Below, one piece after another: positions 8,253 to 15,943 of a stretch of DNA of 64,000 bases; position 1 is the stretch's first letter; every line of letters begins with the position of its first letter. A program made the position numbers and the translations under genes. Under the pieces are notes generated by a model, which searched no databases, had not been told where the DNA came from, and saw nothing but the letters and a program-made list of their open reading frames with translations. Source of the DNA: Alcaligenes faecalis (GTDB lineage Bacteria; Pseudomonadota; Gammaproteobacteria; Burkholderiales; Burkholderiaceae_B); the NCBI RefSeq assembly GCF_041521385.1, contig NZ_CP168006.1, positions 1,374,769 to 1,438,768 of the forward strand. The letters run 5' to 3'.

Positions 8253-8268
8253 CCAAACAGTTGTTTGG
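8253..8268. promoter_or_regulatory. Perfect 16-bp palindrome in the maeB leader
   Basis: CCAAACA-GT-TGTTTGG is a perfect inverted repeat with a two-base centre, ending 22 bp before the maeB start codon. It is a plausible operator for a dimeric regulator, or a small RNA hairpin close to the ribosome-binding site. No regulator is assigned. Confidence 0.4.
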
Positions 8269-8290
8269 CGCCTGAGCAAAAGGACACGCA

Positions 8291-10579
8291 ATGAGTTCAC
8301 CTGTAGATCGACAAGCCGCCCTGGATTACCACGAGTTCCCCATTCCCGGCAAAGTCACCATTGCCGCGACCAAACCCTTGGTCAACCAACGTGACCTGGG
8401 CCTGGCCTATTCCCCAGGTGTTGCCGCCGCTTGCGAAGAAATTGTGGTCGACGCACAAAATGCCTTCCGCTACACCGGCCGTGGCAATCTGGTGGGGGTG
8501 ATCTCCAACGGTACCGCGGTGTTGGGGCTGGGCAATATTGGTGCCCTGGCCTCCAAACCCGTGATGGAAGGCAAGGCCGTTCTGTTCAAGAAGTTTGCTG
8601 GCCTGGACGTGTTTGATATCGAGATCAACGAAACCGACCCCGACAAACTGGTAGACATCATTGCCGGTCTGGAGCCTACCTTCGGGGGCATCAACCTGGA
8701 AGACATCAAAGCACCCGAGTGTTTTGAGGTTGAGCGCAAGCTGCGCGAACGCATGAATATCCCCGTTTTTCACGACGATCAGCACGGTACTGCCATTTGT
8801 GTGACGGCAGCGTTCCTGAACGGCTTGAAAGTTGTTGGCAAAGACATCAAGAAAATCAAAGTCGTAACCTCGGGTGCCGGTGCAGCCGCTTTGGCGTGCC
8901 TGGACTTGATGGTGGATATGGGTCTGCCCGAAGAAAACGTCTGGGTAACGGACATTGATGGCGTGGTCTACAAAGGTCGCCCAGGTCATCAAGTTCCTGA
9001 ACTGGCCCGTTTCGCCAAAGAAACCGAAGCACGCAAGCTAGCCGATGTCATCGACAATGCTGATGTATTTCTGGGCCTGTCCGCCGGCGGTGTGCTGAAA
9101 GCTGAAATGCTGCAAAAAATGGCAAACCGTCCTTTCGTGATGGCACTGGCCAACCCCACCCCCGAGATTCTGCCTGAAGTGGCCAAAGCCGCCCGCGACG
9201 ACGTCATCATGGCAACTGGCCGCTCGGACTTTCCGAACCAGGTCAATAACGTGCTGTGCTTCCCCTACATTTTCCGCGGTGCGCTGGATGTAGGCGCCAC
9301 CACCATTACCCGAGGCATGGAAAAAGCCGCCGCCCGCGCCATTGCCGCCCTGGCAGAAGAAGAGCAGGACGAAGCCGTGGCTGCGGCCTATGGTGGTTAT
9401 GGGCTGAGCTTTGGCCCCGAATACCTGATTCCCAAGCCCTTTGATCCCCGTCTGATCGTGCGTATTGCCCCCGCTGTCGCGCAGGCGGCCATGGAAGAAG
9501 GGGTTGCCTCTCGCCCAATCGCGGATCTGGAAGGCTACATTGCCAAGCTACAACAGTTTGTCTACCACTCCGGCACCTTCATGAAGCCCGTTTTTGCCAT
9601 CGCCAAGCAATTGGTGCGCGAAGGCGGTAAGGCTCGCATCGTCTTTACCGAGGGCGAAGAAGAACGCGTGCTACGCGCCGTACAAGTGATTGTGGATGAG
9701 AAATTGGCCCACCCAATTCTGGTTGGCCGCCCTGCCGTGCTGCTGTCTCGCATCAAGAAATTTGGTCTGCGCCTGCGTTTAGGAGTGGATGTGGAAGTGA
9801 CCAATCCGGAATCGGACGACCGTTTCCACCAGTATTGGACCACCTACTGGGAAAAAATGTGCCGTCGCGGTATCAGCAAGGAAATGGCTCGTGTGGAAAT
9901 GCGTCGTCGCCTGACCCTGATTGGCGCGACCATGGTGCACCTGGGCGATGCCGATGGCATGATTTGCGGCACCATCGGTTCCTACCACAACCACCTGCGC
10001 TACATCGACGAGATGATCGGCCGCAAGCCCGACTCCAGTGTGTACGCCGCCATGAATATCCTGCTCTTGGGCGAGCGCACGCTTGCCCTGACCGACACAC
10101 ACGTCAACGACGACCCGAACGCGCAGGAAATTGCGGAATACACAATTGAAGCGGCCCGTATGTTGAGCACGCTGAGTCTGGAACCCAAGGTAGCCCTGTT
10201 GTCGCGTTCCAACTTCGGTTCGGATTCAGCCGCCTCCGGTCCCAAGATGCGCGAAGCCCTGAAGCTGATTCACGAACAGGCGCCCGACCTGCAAGTAGAA
10301 GGCGAAATGCATGCCGACTGCGCACTGGACGAAGCCCTGCGCAGCCGCACCTTGCCGAACTCTGCACTGACAGGCTCAGCCAACCTGCTGGTCTGCCCTA
10401 ACGTGGATGCGGGCAATATCAGCTACAACCTATTGAAAACGGCTGCCGGCAGTAACGTCGCCATCGGGCCTTTCCTGATGGGGGCCAATGCTCCTGTGCA
10501 TATTCTGACTTACAGTTCAACCGTACGCCGCATTATCAATATGGCAGCCCTGACCGTACTGCAAGCCAATCGTGGCTAA
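8291..10579 (+). CDS. maeB: NADP-dependent malic enzyme (malic enzyme-phosphotransacetylase fusion)
   Basis: A 762-residue protein of the MaeB type: malate + NADP+ gives pyruvate + CO2 + NADPH, connecting the TCA cycle with pyruvate and supplying reducing power. Residues 1 to about 425 are the malic enzyme part, with [14 protein letters not shown] near residue 37, the metal site FHDDQHGTA and the nucleotide-binding segment [12 protein letters not shown]. Residues about 430-762 form a phosphotransacetylase-like domain that in this family is regulatory (acetyl-CoA binding) rather than catalytic. An AGGA sequence precedes the start. Monocistronic, ending in a strong bidirectional terminator. Confidence 0.95.
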   Translation: MSSPVDRQAALDYHEFPIPGKVTIAATKPLVNQRDLGLAYSPGVAAACEEIVVDAQNAFRYTGRGNLVGVISNGTAVLGLGNIGALASKPVMEGKAVLFKKFAGLDVFDIEINETDPDKLVDIIAGLEPTFGGINLEDIKAPECFEVERKLRERMNIPVFHDDQHGTAICVTAAFLNGLKVVGKDIKKIKVVTSGAGAAALACLDLMVDMGLPEENVWVTDIDGVVYKGRPGHQVPELARFAKETEARKLADVIDNADVFLGLSAGGVLKAEMLQKMANRPFVMALANPTPEILPEVAKAARDDVIMATGRSDFPNQVNNVLCFPYIFRGALDVGATTITRGMEKAAARAIAALAEEEQDEAVAAAYGGYGLSFGPEYLIPKPFDPRLIVRIAPAVAQAAMEEGVASRPIADLEGYIAKLQQFVYHSGTFMKPVFAIAKQLVREGGKARIVFTEGEEERVLRAVQVIVDEKLAHPILVGRPAVLLSRIKKFGLRLRLGVDVEVTNPESDDRFHQYWTTYWEKMCRRGISKEMARVEMRRRLTLIGATMVHLGDADGMICGTIGSYHNHLRYIDEMIGRKPDSSVYAAMNILLLGERTLALTDTHVNDDPNAQEIAEYTIEAARMLSTLSLEPKVALLSRSNFGSDSAASGPKMREALKLIHEQAPDLQVEGEMHADCALDEALRSRTLPNSALTGSANLLVCPNVDAGNISYNLLKTAAGSNVAIGPFLMGANAPVHILTYSSTVRRIINMAALTVLQANRG

Positions 10580-10593
10580 GCCTGAGGGCTGAA

Positions 10594-10627
10594 GTAAAAA
10601 ACCGGCCTGTGCAGGCCGGTTTTTTTA
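10594..10627. terminator. Bidirectional rho-independent terminator
   Basis: Stem AAAAAACCGGCCTG / CAGGCCGGTTTTTT lies between the convergent maeB and Bug-protein genes. A-runs and T-runs on both sides allow it to terminate transcription from either direction. Confidence 0.9.
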
Positions 10628-10651
10628 TGGCTGACATTTAAAGTCCAAGGC

Positions 10652-11647
10652 TTATTCCAGCTTGATATTGCCTTTCTTGACCACATCGTGAGCCCAGTCG
10701 TACTGCTCTTTGATCTCTTGGGCGAACTCCTCAGGCGAGTTACCCGACGGTGTTGCACCCTGCTTTTCCAGAGCCGCAATGATTTCAGGCTTTTTCAAAG
10801 CCTCAACGGCGGCGGCATGCAGCTTGGCAACGATTTCAGGAGGCGTCCCCTTGGGGGCCAGCAGACCGTACCAGGCAGGGCTATTGAGCTGCGGGTAGCC
10901 TTCCTCAGCCAAGGTCGGCACATCTTTCAGCACGGGTAGACGTTCGGGCCAGGCAATCGCCAGGGCGCGTAAATTCCCAGCCTGAATCTGCGCCATGGAG
11001 GAAGGCAAGTTATCAAACATGGCGTTGATCTGACCACCAACAGCGTCGGTCACAGCCGGTCCGGACCCCCGGTAAGGCACGTGGACGATATCCGTGCCGG
11101 TTGCCAGCTTGAAAGCCTCACCAAACAAGTGCAACACCGAGCAAGTCCCAGAACTGCCATAAGAATACTTACCGGGATTGTCTTTCAACTGCTGCACAAA
11201 TTCCTTGAAGTTTTGTGCCGGAAATTTGGGATTAACCTCGATCACGTTAGGCAAGTTGGCAAAGTTGCTGACCGGCAAAAAGTCTTTCAAGGGATCATAG
11301 GGCAGATCATTGGGACGGCAGGCGGGGTTCACCGCAAGGGTCGAGACAGTCGCGATCGACAAGGTATAGCCGTCAGGTTTGGCGCGAGCCGCTTCTGCCG
11401 CTCCAATAGCGCCACCAGCACCACCCTTGTTTTCTATCACCATGGATTGACCCAACACATCGCTCATGCCCTTGGTCACAATACGCGCCACAATATCAGT
11501 GGAACCACCGGGCGCAAACGGAACAATGACGCGAATCGCCTGATTAGGATAATCCGCTTGAGCGTGCGCGACATTGGCCGTACCGATTATGGACAAACTT
11601 GCACAAAGGGATAGCAGCGCAAATTTCTTGGGAAACTTCTCTATCAT
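10652..11647 (-). CDS. Bug/TctC-family tripartite tricarboxylate transporter binding protein
   Basis: A 331-residue secreted solute-binding protein. Residues 1-29 are a signal peptide ending AHAQA. The mature part starts DYPNQAIRVIVPFAPGGSTD, the family's signature around the ligand-binding loop, and contains the second typical stretch VPYRGSGPAVTDAVGG. Such proteins are hugely expanded in Bordetella and other Alcaligenaceae, usually as orphans without TctA/TctB permease genes, as here. They bind carboxylates, amino acids or vitamins; this one's ligand cannot be predicted. The divergent neighbour encodes an AEC carrier, but a functional link is unproven. Confidence 0.9.
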   Translation of the reverse strand: MIEKFPKKFALLSLCASLSIIGTANVAHAQADYPNQAIRVIVPFAPGGSTDIVARIVTKGMSDVLGQSMVIENKGGAGGAIGAAEAARAKPDGYTLSIATVSTLAVNPACRPNDLPYDPLKDFLPVSNFANLPNVIEVNPKFPAQNFKEFVQQLKDNPGKYSYGSSGTCSVLHLFGEAFKLATGTDIVHVPYRGSGPAVTDAVGGQINAMFDNLPSSMAQIQAGNLRALAIAWPERLPVLKDVPTLAEEGYPQLNSPAWYGLLAPKGTPPEIVAKLHAAAVEALKKPEIIAALEKQGATPSGNSPEEFAQEIKEQYDWAHDVVKKGNIKLE

Positions 11648-11728
11648 GGGAACATCTCCTCTTTAGTCTTTTTGTAGATCCATCCCCTGGGTAAGGGGAA
11701 CCAAACAATAATAGCGCAGCTAATCCCC

Positions 11729-11780
11729 AACAATTGTTAATTGTGAACGCAGATACCTACAGGGGATATACCTATATCTG
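11729..11780. promoter_or_regulatory. Dyads in the Bug-AEC divergent promoter region
   Basis: The 151-bp region between the divergent genes contains the perfect palindrome AACAATTGTT (11729-11738) and the inverted repeat CAGATA (11750-11755) / TATCTG (11775-11780). These are operator-like, but no regulator gene is adjacent. Confidence 0.3.
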
Positions 11781-11798
11781 CTTCTATTTACCGTCATC

Positions 11799-12695
11799 AT
11801 GGCCACAATATTCCCGCTGATCCTGCCCGATTTCCTGCTGATAGCACTAGGGGCTTTGCTGCTGCATCGCTTCCATTTCAATCGGGAGTTTTTCCAGGGT
11901 GCTGAAAAACTGGTCTATTACGTGCTGTTTCCTGCGTTGCTGTTTGATTCCATTACCCGCATCCCGCTCAATCTGGGTGATACCTGGCCTTTATTGGTCG
12001 CTGCGGCTGTTTTAATTGCCGTGGGCACGGTTCTGGCCTGGCTGGCCCTGCCCATTCTGAAACCCGAACATTTGCAGCACGCGGCCCTGACTCAGTGCGC
12101 CTTTCGCTTCAATACCTATTTGGGGATGTCTCTGGCCAGTGCGATTGGCGGGCCATCAGGTGTCGCTGTCATGGCTTTGCTGGTGGGCTTTTCTGTTCCC
12201 ATGGCCAATATGGTGGCAGTGACCGTGCTGGCGCGTGGGCAACAAGGCCGCATTGCCATCGAGCTGCTTAAAAATCCCCTGATCCTGTCTACTGTTGCTG
12301 CACTGGCCTGGAATCTGGCTGGTTGGTCCGTACCAGGCCCGGTTCAATTGGCCTTTAGCCGCTTGGGGGCTTGTGCCTTGGGGATTGGTTTGTTGTGTGT
12401 AGGCGCCACCTTGTCCCTGCAAGGCTCACGGCGCGCGGGGGCCTTGATCGGCTGGATTACCGCCATCAAGCTACTGGCTTTACCCCTGGCAGCCCTGGCG
12501 ATTGCCTGGGTGTTGGATATGAGCACACTGGAGCGCCAGATGTTACTGGTGTTTGCTGCTCTGCCTACGGCCTCTTCCGCCCACGTACTGGCTGCCCGTA
12601 TGGGGGCCGATAGCCGTCTGGTCGCGCTGACCATGTCGATCGGCACTATACTAGCGGGCTTGACCATTCCCCTGTGGTTATCCCTTGCCACCTGA
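11799..12695 (+). CDS. AEC-family (auxin efflux carrier-like) permease
   Basis: A 298-residue integral membrane protein with about ten hydrophobic segments in two inverted halves. The N-terminal motif LPDFLLIALGALL and KLVYYVLFPALLFDS are typical of bacterial AEC transporters, which move organic acids such as malate or malonate. The C-terminal LPTASSAHVLAARMG is also typical. It ends 9 bp before tsaE and probably is co-transcribed with it, although the functions are unrelated. No strong ribosome-binding site precedes the ATG. Substrate unknown. Confidence 0.85.
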   Translation: MATIFPLILPDFLLIALGALLLHRFHFNREFFQGAEKLVYYVLFPALLFDSITRIPLNLGDTWPLLVAAAVLIAVGTVLAWLALPILKPEHLQHAALTQCAFRFNTYLGMSLASAIGGPSGVAVMALLVGFSVPMANMVAVTVLARGQQGRIAIELLKNPLILSTVAALAWNLAGWSVPGPVQLAFSRLGACALGIGLLCVGATLSLQGSRRAGALIGWITAIKLLALPLAALAIAWVLDMSTLERQMLLVFAALPTASSAHVLAARMGADSRLVALTMSIGTILAGLTIPLWLSLAT

Positions 12696-12704
12696 TCCAA
12701 GCCT

Positions 12705-13205
12705 ATGAATCCGCAAGCTTTAACCCTGTCCTTGCCGGACGAGGACGCCACCACCGCCTTGGCCGAACGCCTTGCCCCGCTGCTTGGCGGTCAGATTCCG
12801 GGCGTGCCCGCCGGTGGCCGAATTCATCTTCATGGTGACTTGGGAGCCGGTAAAACCCACTTCGTTCGAGCCCTGTTGCGGGCCTGCGGTGTTACCGGTC
12901 GTATCAAAAGTCCCAGCTACGCTTTACTTGAAAGTTATAAAGTTTCTAGCTTATACTTCTATCATCTTGATTTCTATAGATTTAGCGATCCACGAGAATG
13001 GGTCGATGCAGGTTTTCGCGATATTTTGCAAGACAATGCTGTTGTGCTGATCGAATGGCCCGAAAAAGCAGGGGATTTATTGCCCGAGCCCGATCTGGAT
13101 TTACACCTGGATTATTGCGGTGACGGTCGTTTGGCCACTCTGGATGCACGCAGCGCCAAAGGAACGCTATGGATTACGACACTCGCCCCCAGCCAGCAGA
13201 AGTAG
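12705..13205 (+). CDS. tsaE: tRNA threonylcarbamoyladenosine biosynthesis ATPase TsaE
   Basis: A 166-residue cytoplasmic P-loop ATPase that works with TsaB, TsaC and TsaD to make the t6A37 modification on ANN-reading tRNAs. The Walker A motif GDLGAGKT is at residues 44-51, and the family stretch SPSYALLESY plus YHLDFYRF follows. An oddity is the DNA encoding the latter part (about 12924-12986). It is only about a quarter G+C by hand count and uses TTA, CTT and AGA codons unlike its neighbours, although the protein sequence is normal. The gene overlaps amiC by 37 bp, the usual tsaE-amiC arrangement. Confidence 0.93.
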   Translation: MNPQALTLSLPDEDATTALAERLAPLLGGQIPGVPAGGRIHLHGDLGAGKTHFVRALLRACGVTGRIKSPSYALLESYKVSSLYFYHLDFYRFSDPREWVDAGFRDILQDNAVVLIEWPEKAGDLLPEPDLDLHLDYCGDGRLATLDARSAKGTLWITTLAPSQQK

Positions 13206-14539
13206 CCCCCGCCGGCAAGGCCCGTCGCCGATTCGTCGCCACGGCCACTACCCTGTTCCTGCTTCCTGTCATCCCGCGACTGGCCAATGCCAGCACCATC
13301 GTGGCCGTCCGTACCTGGCCGGCTGACGAATACACCCGCGTCACCCTGGAAATGGATAGCGAGCTCAAGGCCGAGCACTTCACGCTGGAGAACCCCCATC
13401 GTATGGTGGTGGACATCCAGGGCCTGACCATGAACCGCACCATCGAAGAACTGATTTCCAAAGTTCGTCCTAACGACCCCTATATTCGCTCGGTGCGCGT
13501 GGGCCAGAACCGGCCCGATGTCGTGCGTCTGGTGCTGGATCTGAAACAGCCCATCGCCCCCCAGATCTTTACGCTCAAGCCCGTTGGCGAATACAAATAT
13601 CGTCTGGTGCTGGACTTATACCCGCGTGTCGCCCAAGACCCGCTGCTGGCTTTGCAAATTCAGGACGACAATGACCCCTTGGCCTCCGTTCTGGAAAGCC
13701 TGGCTCAAAACTCGCCTAACGCTCCAGTACCGACAGTCCGAGGGCAAACCTTGCCACCCGCTGTAGCTCGTACGCCCCCACCCGTCAGCACCCCACCCCG
13801 CGCTCCTGCGCCAGCAGCAACACCCGGCACGCCCAATCGTCCTTTGTTGATTGCACTGGATCCCGGCCATGGCGGTGAAGACCCCGGTGCCATTGGCCCT
13901 GGTGGTACGCGTGAAAAAGATGTAGTGCTGAACATCGCCCGACGCTTGAAACGCCTGATTGACGCGCAGCCCAATATGCGTACGTATTTGACGCGGGATT
14001 CAGACTTTTTCGTCCCGCTGCAAGTACGCGTGCAAAAAGCCCGCCGGGTAAAGGCGGATCTGTTCATCAGCATTCACGCCGATGCCTGGATCAAGCCTAG
14101 TGCACGTGGCTCGTCTGTGTACGCCTTGTCTCAAAACGGGGCAACCAGCTCGGCAGCCCGTTGGCTGGCCAAGAAAGAGAACGATGCCGACTTGATTGGT
14201 GGCCTGAACCTGGGTTCCCATAACCGACAGGTCGCACAAATTCTGCTGGACCTGTCTACCGCTGCCCAGATCAACGATTCGGTAAAAGTAGGCTCACGTC
14301 TACTGGGCGAGATCGGTAAGATCAACCGTCTGCATAAACGCCGTGTCGAGCGCGCCGGTTTTGCTGTCTTGAAAGCCCCCGATATTCCCTCAATCCTGAT
14401 TGAAACAGCCTTTATCAGTAATCCGGAAGAAGAACGTCTGCTGCGTAGCTCTTCGCACCAGGACAAGATCGCCCAAGCCATTCTGACCGGTATCCGGGGC
14501 TATTTTGCCGAGTTTCCGGCATTGGCCAGCCGAAGCTAA
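13169..14539 (+). CDS. amiC: N-acetylmuramoyl-L-alanine amidase AmiC
   Basis: A 456-residue periplasmic amidase that cleaves the peptide from MurNAc during septum splitting. An N-terminal twin-arginine signal (RRRF at 19-22, hydrophobic to about 41) implies Tat export. An AMIN domain (about 43-150) targets the septum. A proline/alanine-rich linker (about 185-223) leads to the Amidase_3 zinc domain. Ligands are visible at H234 (DPGHGGEDPG), E249 and H303 (ISIHAD), and the catalytic glutamate at E412 (LIETAF). The start lies inside tsaE, giving a 37-bp overlap; translational coupling is likely. A strong hairpin terminator follows. Confidence 0.95.
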   Translation: MDYDTRPQPAEVAPAGKARRRFVATATTLFLLPVIPRLANASTIVAVRTWPADEYTRVTLEMDSELKAEHFTLENPHRMVVDIQGLTMNRTIEELISKVRPNDPYIRSVRVGQNRPDVVRLVLDLKQPIAPQIFTLKPVGEYKYRLVLDLYPRVAQDPLLALQIQDDNDPLASVLESLAQNSPNAPVPTVRGQTLPPAVARTPPPVSTPPRAPAPAATPGTPNRPLLIALDPGHGGEDPGAIGPGGTREKDVVLNIARRLKRLIDAQPNMRTYLTRDSDFFVPLQVRVQKARRVKADLFISIHADAWIKPSARGSSVYALSQNGATSSAARWLAKKENDADLIGGLNLGSHNRQVAQILLDLSTAAQINDSVKVGSRLLGEIGKINRLHKRRVERAGFAVLKAPDIPSILIETAFISNPEEERLLRSSSHQDKIAQAILTGIRGYFAEFPALASRS

Positions 14540-14558
14540 CTATCTGCTTGGTTCCATG

Positions 14559-14591
14559 AAAAAAGCGCAGCATTTTTTGCTGCGCTTTTTT
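14559..14591. terminator. Rho-independent terminator after amiC
   Basis: Perfect 14-bp stem AAAAAAGCGCAGCA / TGCTGCGCTTTTTT with a five-base T loop, starting 20 bp after the amiC stop. It is symmetrical enough to work in both directions. Confidence 0.92.
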
Positions 14592-14670
14592 GTTTCCCTT
14601 GAATCCGGAGCTGTTCAGGGAAGAGAGCATTTCTGGGCAAGAACCTGTTTGAACCTGAATCGGTGTGGCC

Positions 14671-14903
14671 TTTTCTTGAGGGGGAGCAGCTAGTCGGCAG
14701 GCGAGTCAGGGTTCTGGCCGCAGGCTCTTGAACTATCCAGGATACAAGCCCCGTGCTGTTTGAGCGCGACGCTTATAGCTCGTCCAGGGGACGAGCTATC
14801 GCGCGAGTTCACGGGGCGCCTGGATAGCGCAAGAGACAAGGTTCCCCGTGCGCAGCACGGGCCAGGGCCCCGCCTGCCGACTAGCTGCTCCCCCTCAAGA
14901 AAA
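14671..14903. repeat. 233-bp imperfect palindrome with perfect 33-bp termini
   Basis: Positions 14671-14703 and 14871-14903 are exact reverse complements over 33 bases, from TTTTCTTGAG to GGCAGGCG. Within them further blocks pair in the correct order: CTCTTG, CTATCCAGG, GCCCCGTG and TAGCTCGTCC on the left arm match CAAGAG, CCTGGATAG, CACGGGGC and GGACGAGCTA on the right. Unpaired or unequal segments lie between them. The whole would fold as one long bulged hairpin in RNA or a cruciform in DNA. There is no open reading frame and no clear target-site duplication. It could be a MITE-like or REP-like element or a structured RNA. Confidence 0.85.
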
Positions 14904-14974
14904 CTGAGGCATTCTTTGCTAAAGGCTCAAACAGAGGCGGCTTTTTCAAAAATACGGAGAGTGCCAATAGTTAC

Positions 14975-15022
14975 CTTGAACACTTGAACACTTGAACACT
15001 TGAACACTTGAACACTTGAACC
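14975..15022. repeat. Octanucleotide tandem array (CTTGAACA, about 6 copies)
   Basis: Five exact copies of CTTGAACA followed by a sixth with one base changed (CTTGAACC). It is intergenic, downstream of both convergent genes amiC and dedA, 71 bp beyond the palindrome. The 8-bp unit is not a multiple of three and codes for nothing apparent. Confidence 0.95.
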
Positions 15023-15147
15023 CAGATTTTGCGACGGCTTTTACCCCCTCACTAACAACATCGATACCTGACAGGTGCCCGAAAAAAAGAACGCCCTCTG
15101 GCGCCCTTTCCTTGGCCTTCAACAGCCCAGCAACCCGACCTCAACTC

Positions 15148-15798
15148 CTACAAAGCCGCATCACCCTTGCTCTTGCGCTTGAAGATCTTCCACAAGGCGC
15201 CAGCCACGACAGGCACCGCCGCTGCAGCAATACCAATCAGCACGATAGTATTCAAATGCGCCTTGATGAAAGGCACATTACCAAAGAAGTAGCCCAAGGT
15301 AATCAAACTGCAAATCCACAATACTGCGCCTGTCATGTTGTACATCTGAAAACGCAGGGCATTCATATGGCCTACACCGGCAACAAAAGGCGCGAAAGTA
15401 CGGAACAAGGGCAGGAAGCGGGAAATGACGATGGTCTTGCCACCATGCTTTTCATAAAAAGCATGGGTTTTGACCAGCGCACGACGATCCAGGAATCGGG
15501 ATTCCTGGGTAAAGACTTTCGGGCCTATATATCGCCCCACGTGGTAGTTCACGGTATTACCCAGCACCGCTGCCACAATCAGCAGCCCACCCAACATAAC
15601 TGGGTCCAACATGCCCGAAGCACCAAAGGCTCCAGCAATAAACAGCAGGGAATCGCCCGGCAGGAAGGGCAAAACCACAAGCCCGGTCTCGCCAAATATA
15701 ATCAAGAACAGAACAAGATAAATCCAGACTCCATACTGCTCGACCCACACACCCAGGTACTGGTCAATATGAAGGATCATGCTGAGTAAATCGGGCAT
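15148..15798 (-). CDS. DedA-family membrane protein
   Basis: A 216-residue inner-membrane protein of the DedA/SNARE-associated family, thought to act as lipid (undecaprenyl phosphate) flippases or proton-dependent transporters needed for membrane homeostasis. Visible motifs are FGETGLVVLPFLPGDSLLF near residue 36 and the hallmark SRFLPLFRTFAPFVAGVG (about 135-152) with the conserved arginines. There are about five hydrophobic segments and a lysine-rich tail. The open frame extends far upstream over mutL in antisense; I chose the ATG at 15798 because homology begins there and mutL lies beyond. It is transcribed away from mutL. Confidence 0.88.
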   Translation of the reverse strand: MPDLLSMILHIDQYLGVWVEQYGVWIYLVLFLIIFGETGLVVLPFLPGDSLLFIAGAFGASGMLDPVMLGGLLIVAAVLGNTVNYHVGRYIGPKVFTQESRFLDRRALVKTHAFYEKHGGKTIVISRFLPLFRTFAPFVAGVGHMNALRFQMYNMTGAVLWICSLITLGYFFGNVPFIKAHLNTIVLIGIAAAAVPVVAGALWKIFKRKSKGDAAL

Positions 15799-15943
15799 AG
15801 TTCCACACCAAAATAACAACCCAGCCAGTCCGATACTGGCCAGACCGACACCATAGAGCAAGCGGTTAAAATAAGCCGCTACCGTTTGAAACCCGTTGAA
15901 CCTGTATTGTTCAACCCTGAATACACACAAGGCCAGCCGCCCT

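Larger units (their letters stand above)
14592..15147. other. Repeat-rich intergenic region between convergent amiC and dedA
   Basis: No gene is evident. The region holds a 233-bp near-palindrome (14671-14903) and an octanucleotide array (14975-15022), described separately. The remaining DNA contains two near-copies of a TTGAACCTG-like motif (about 14641-14660) and nothing else I recognise. Confidence 0.6.
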
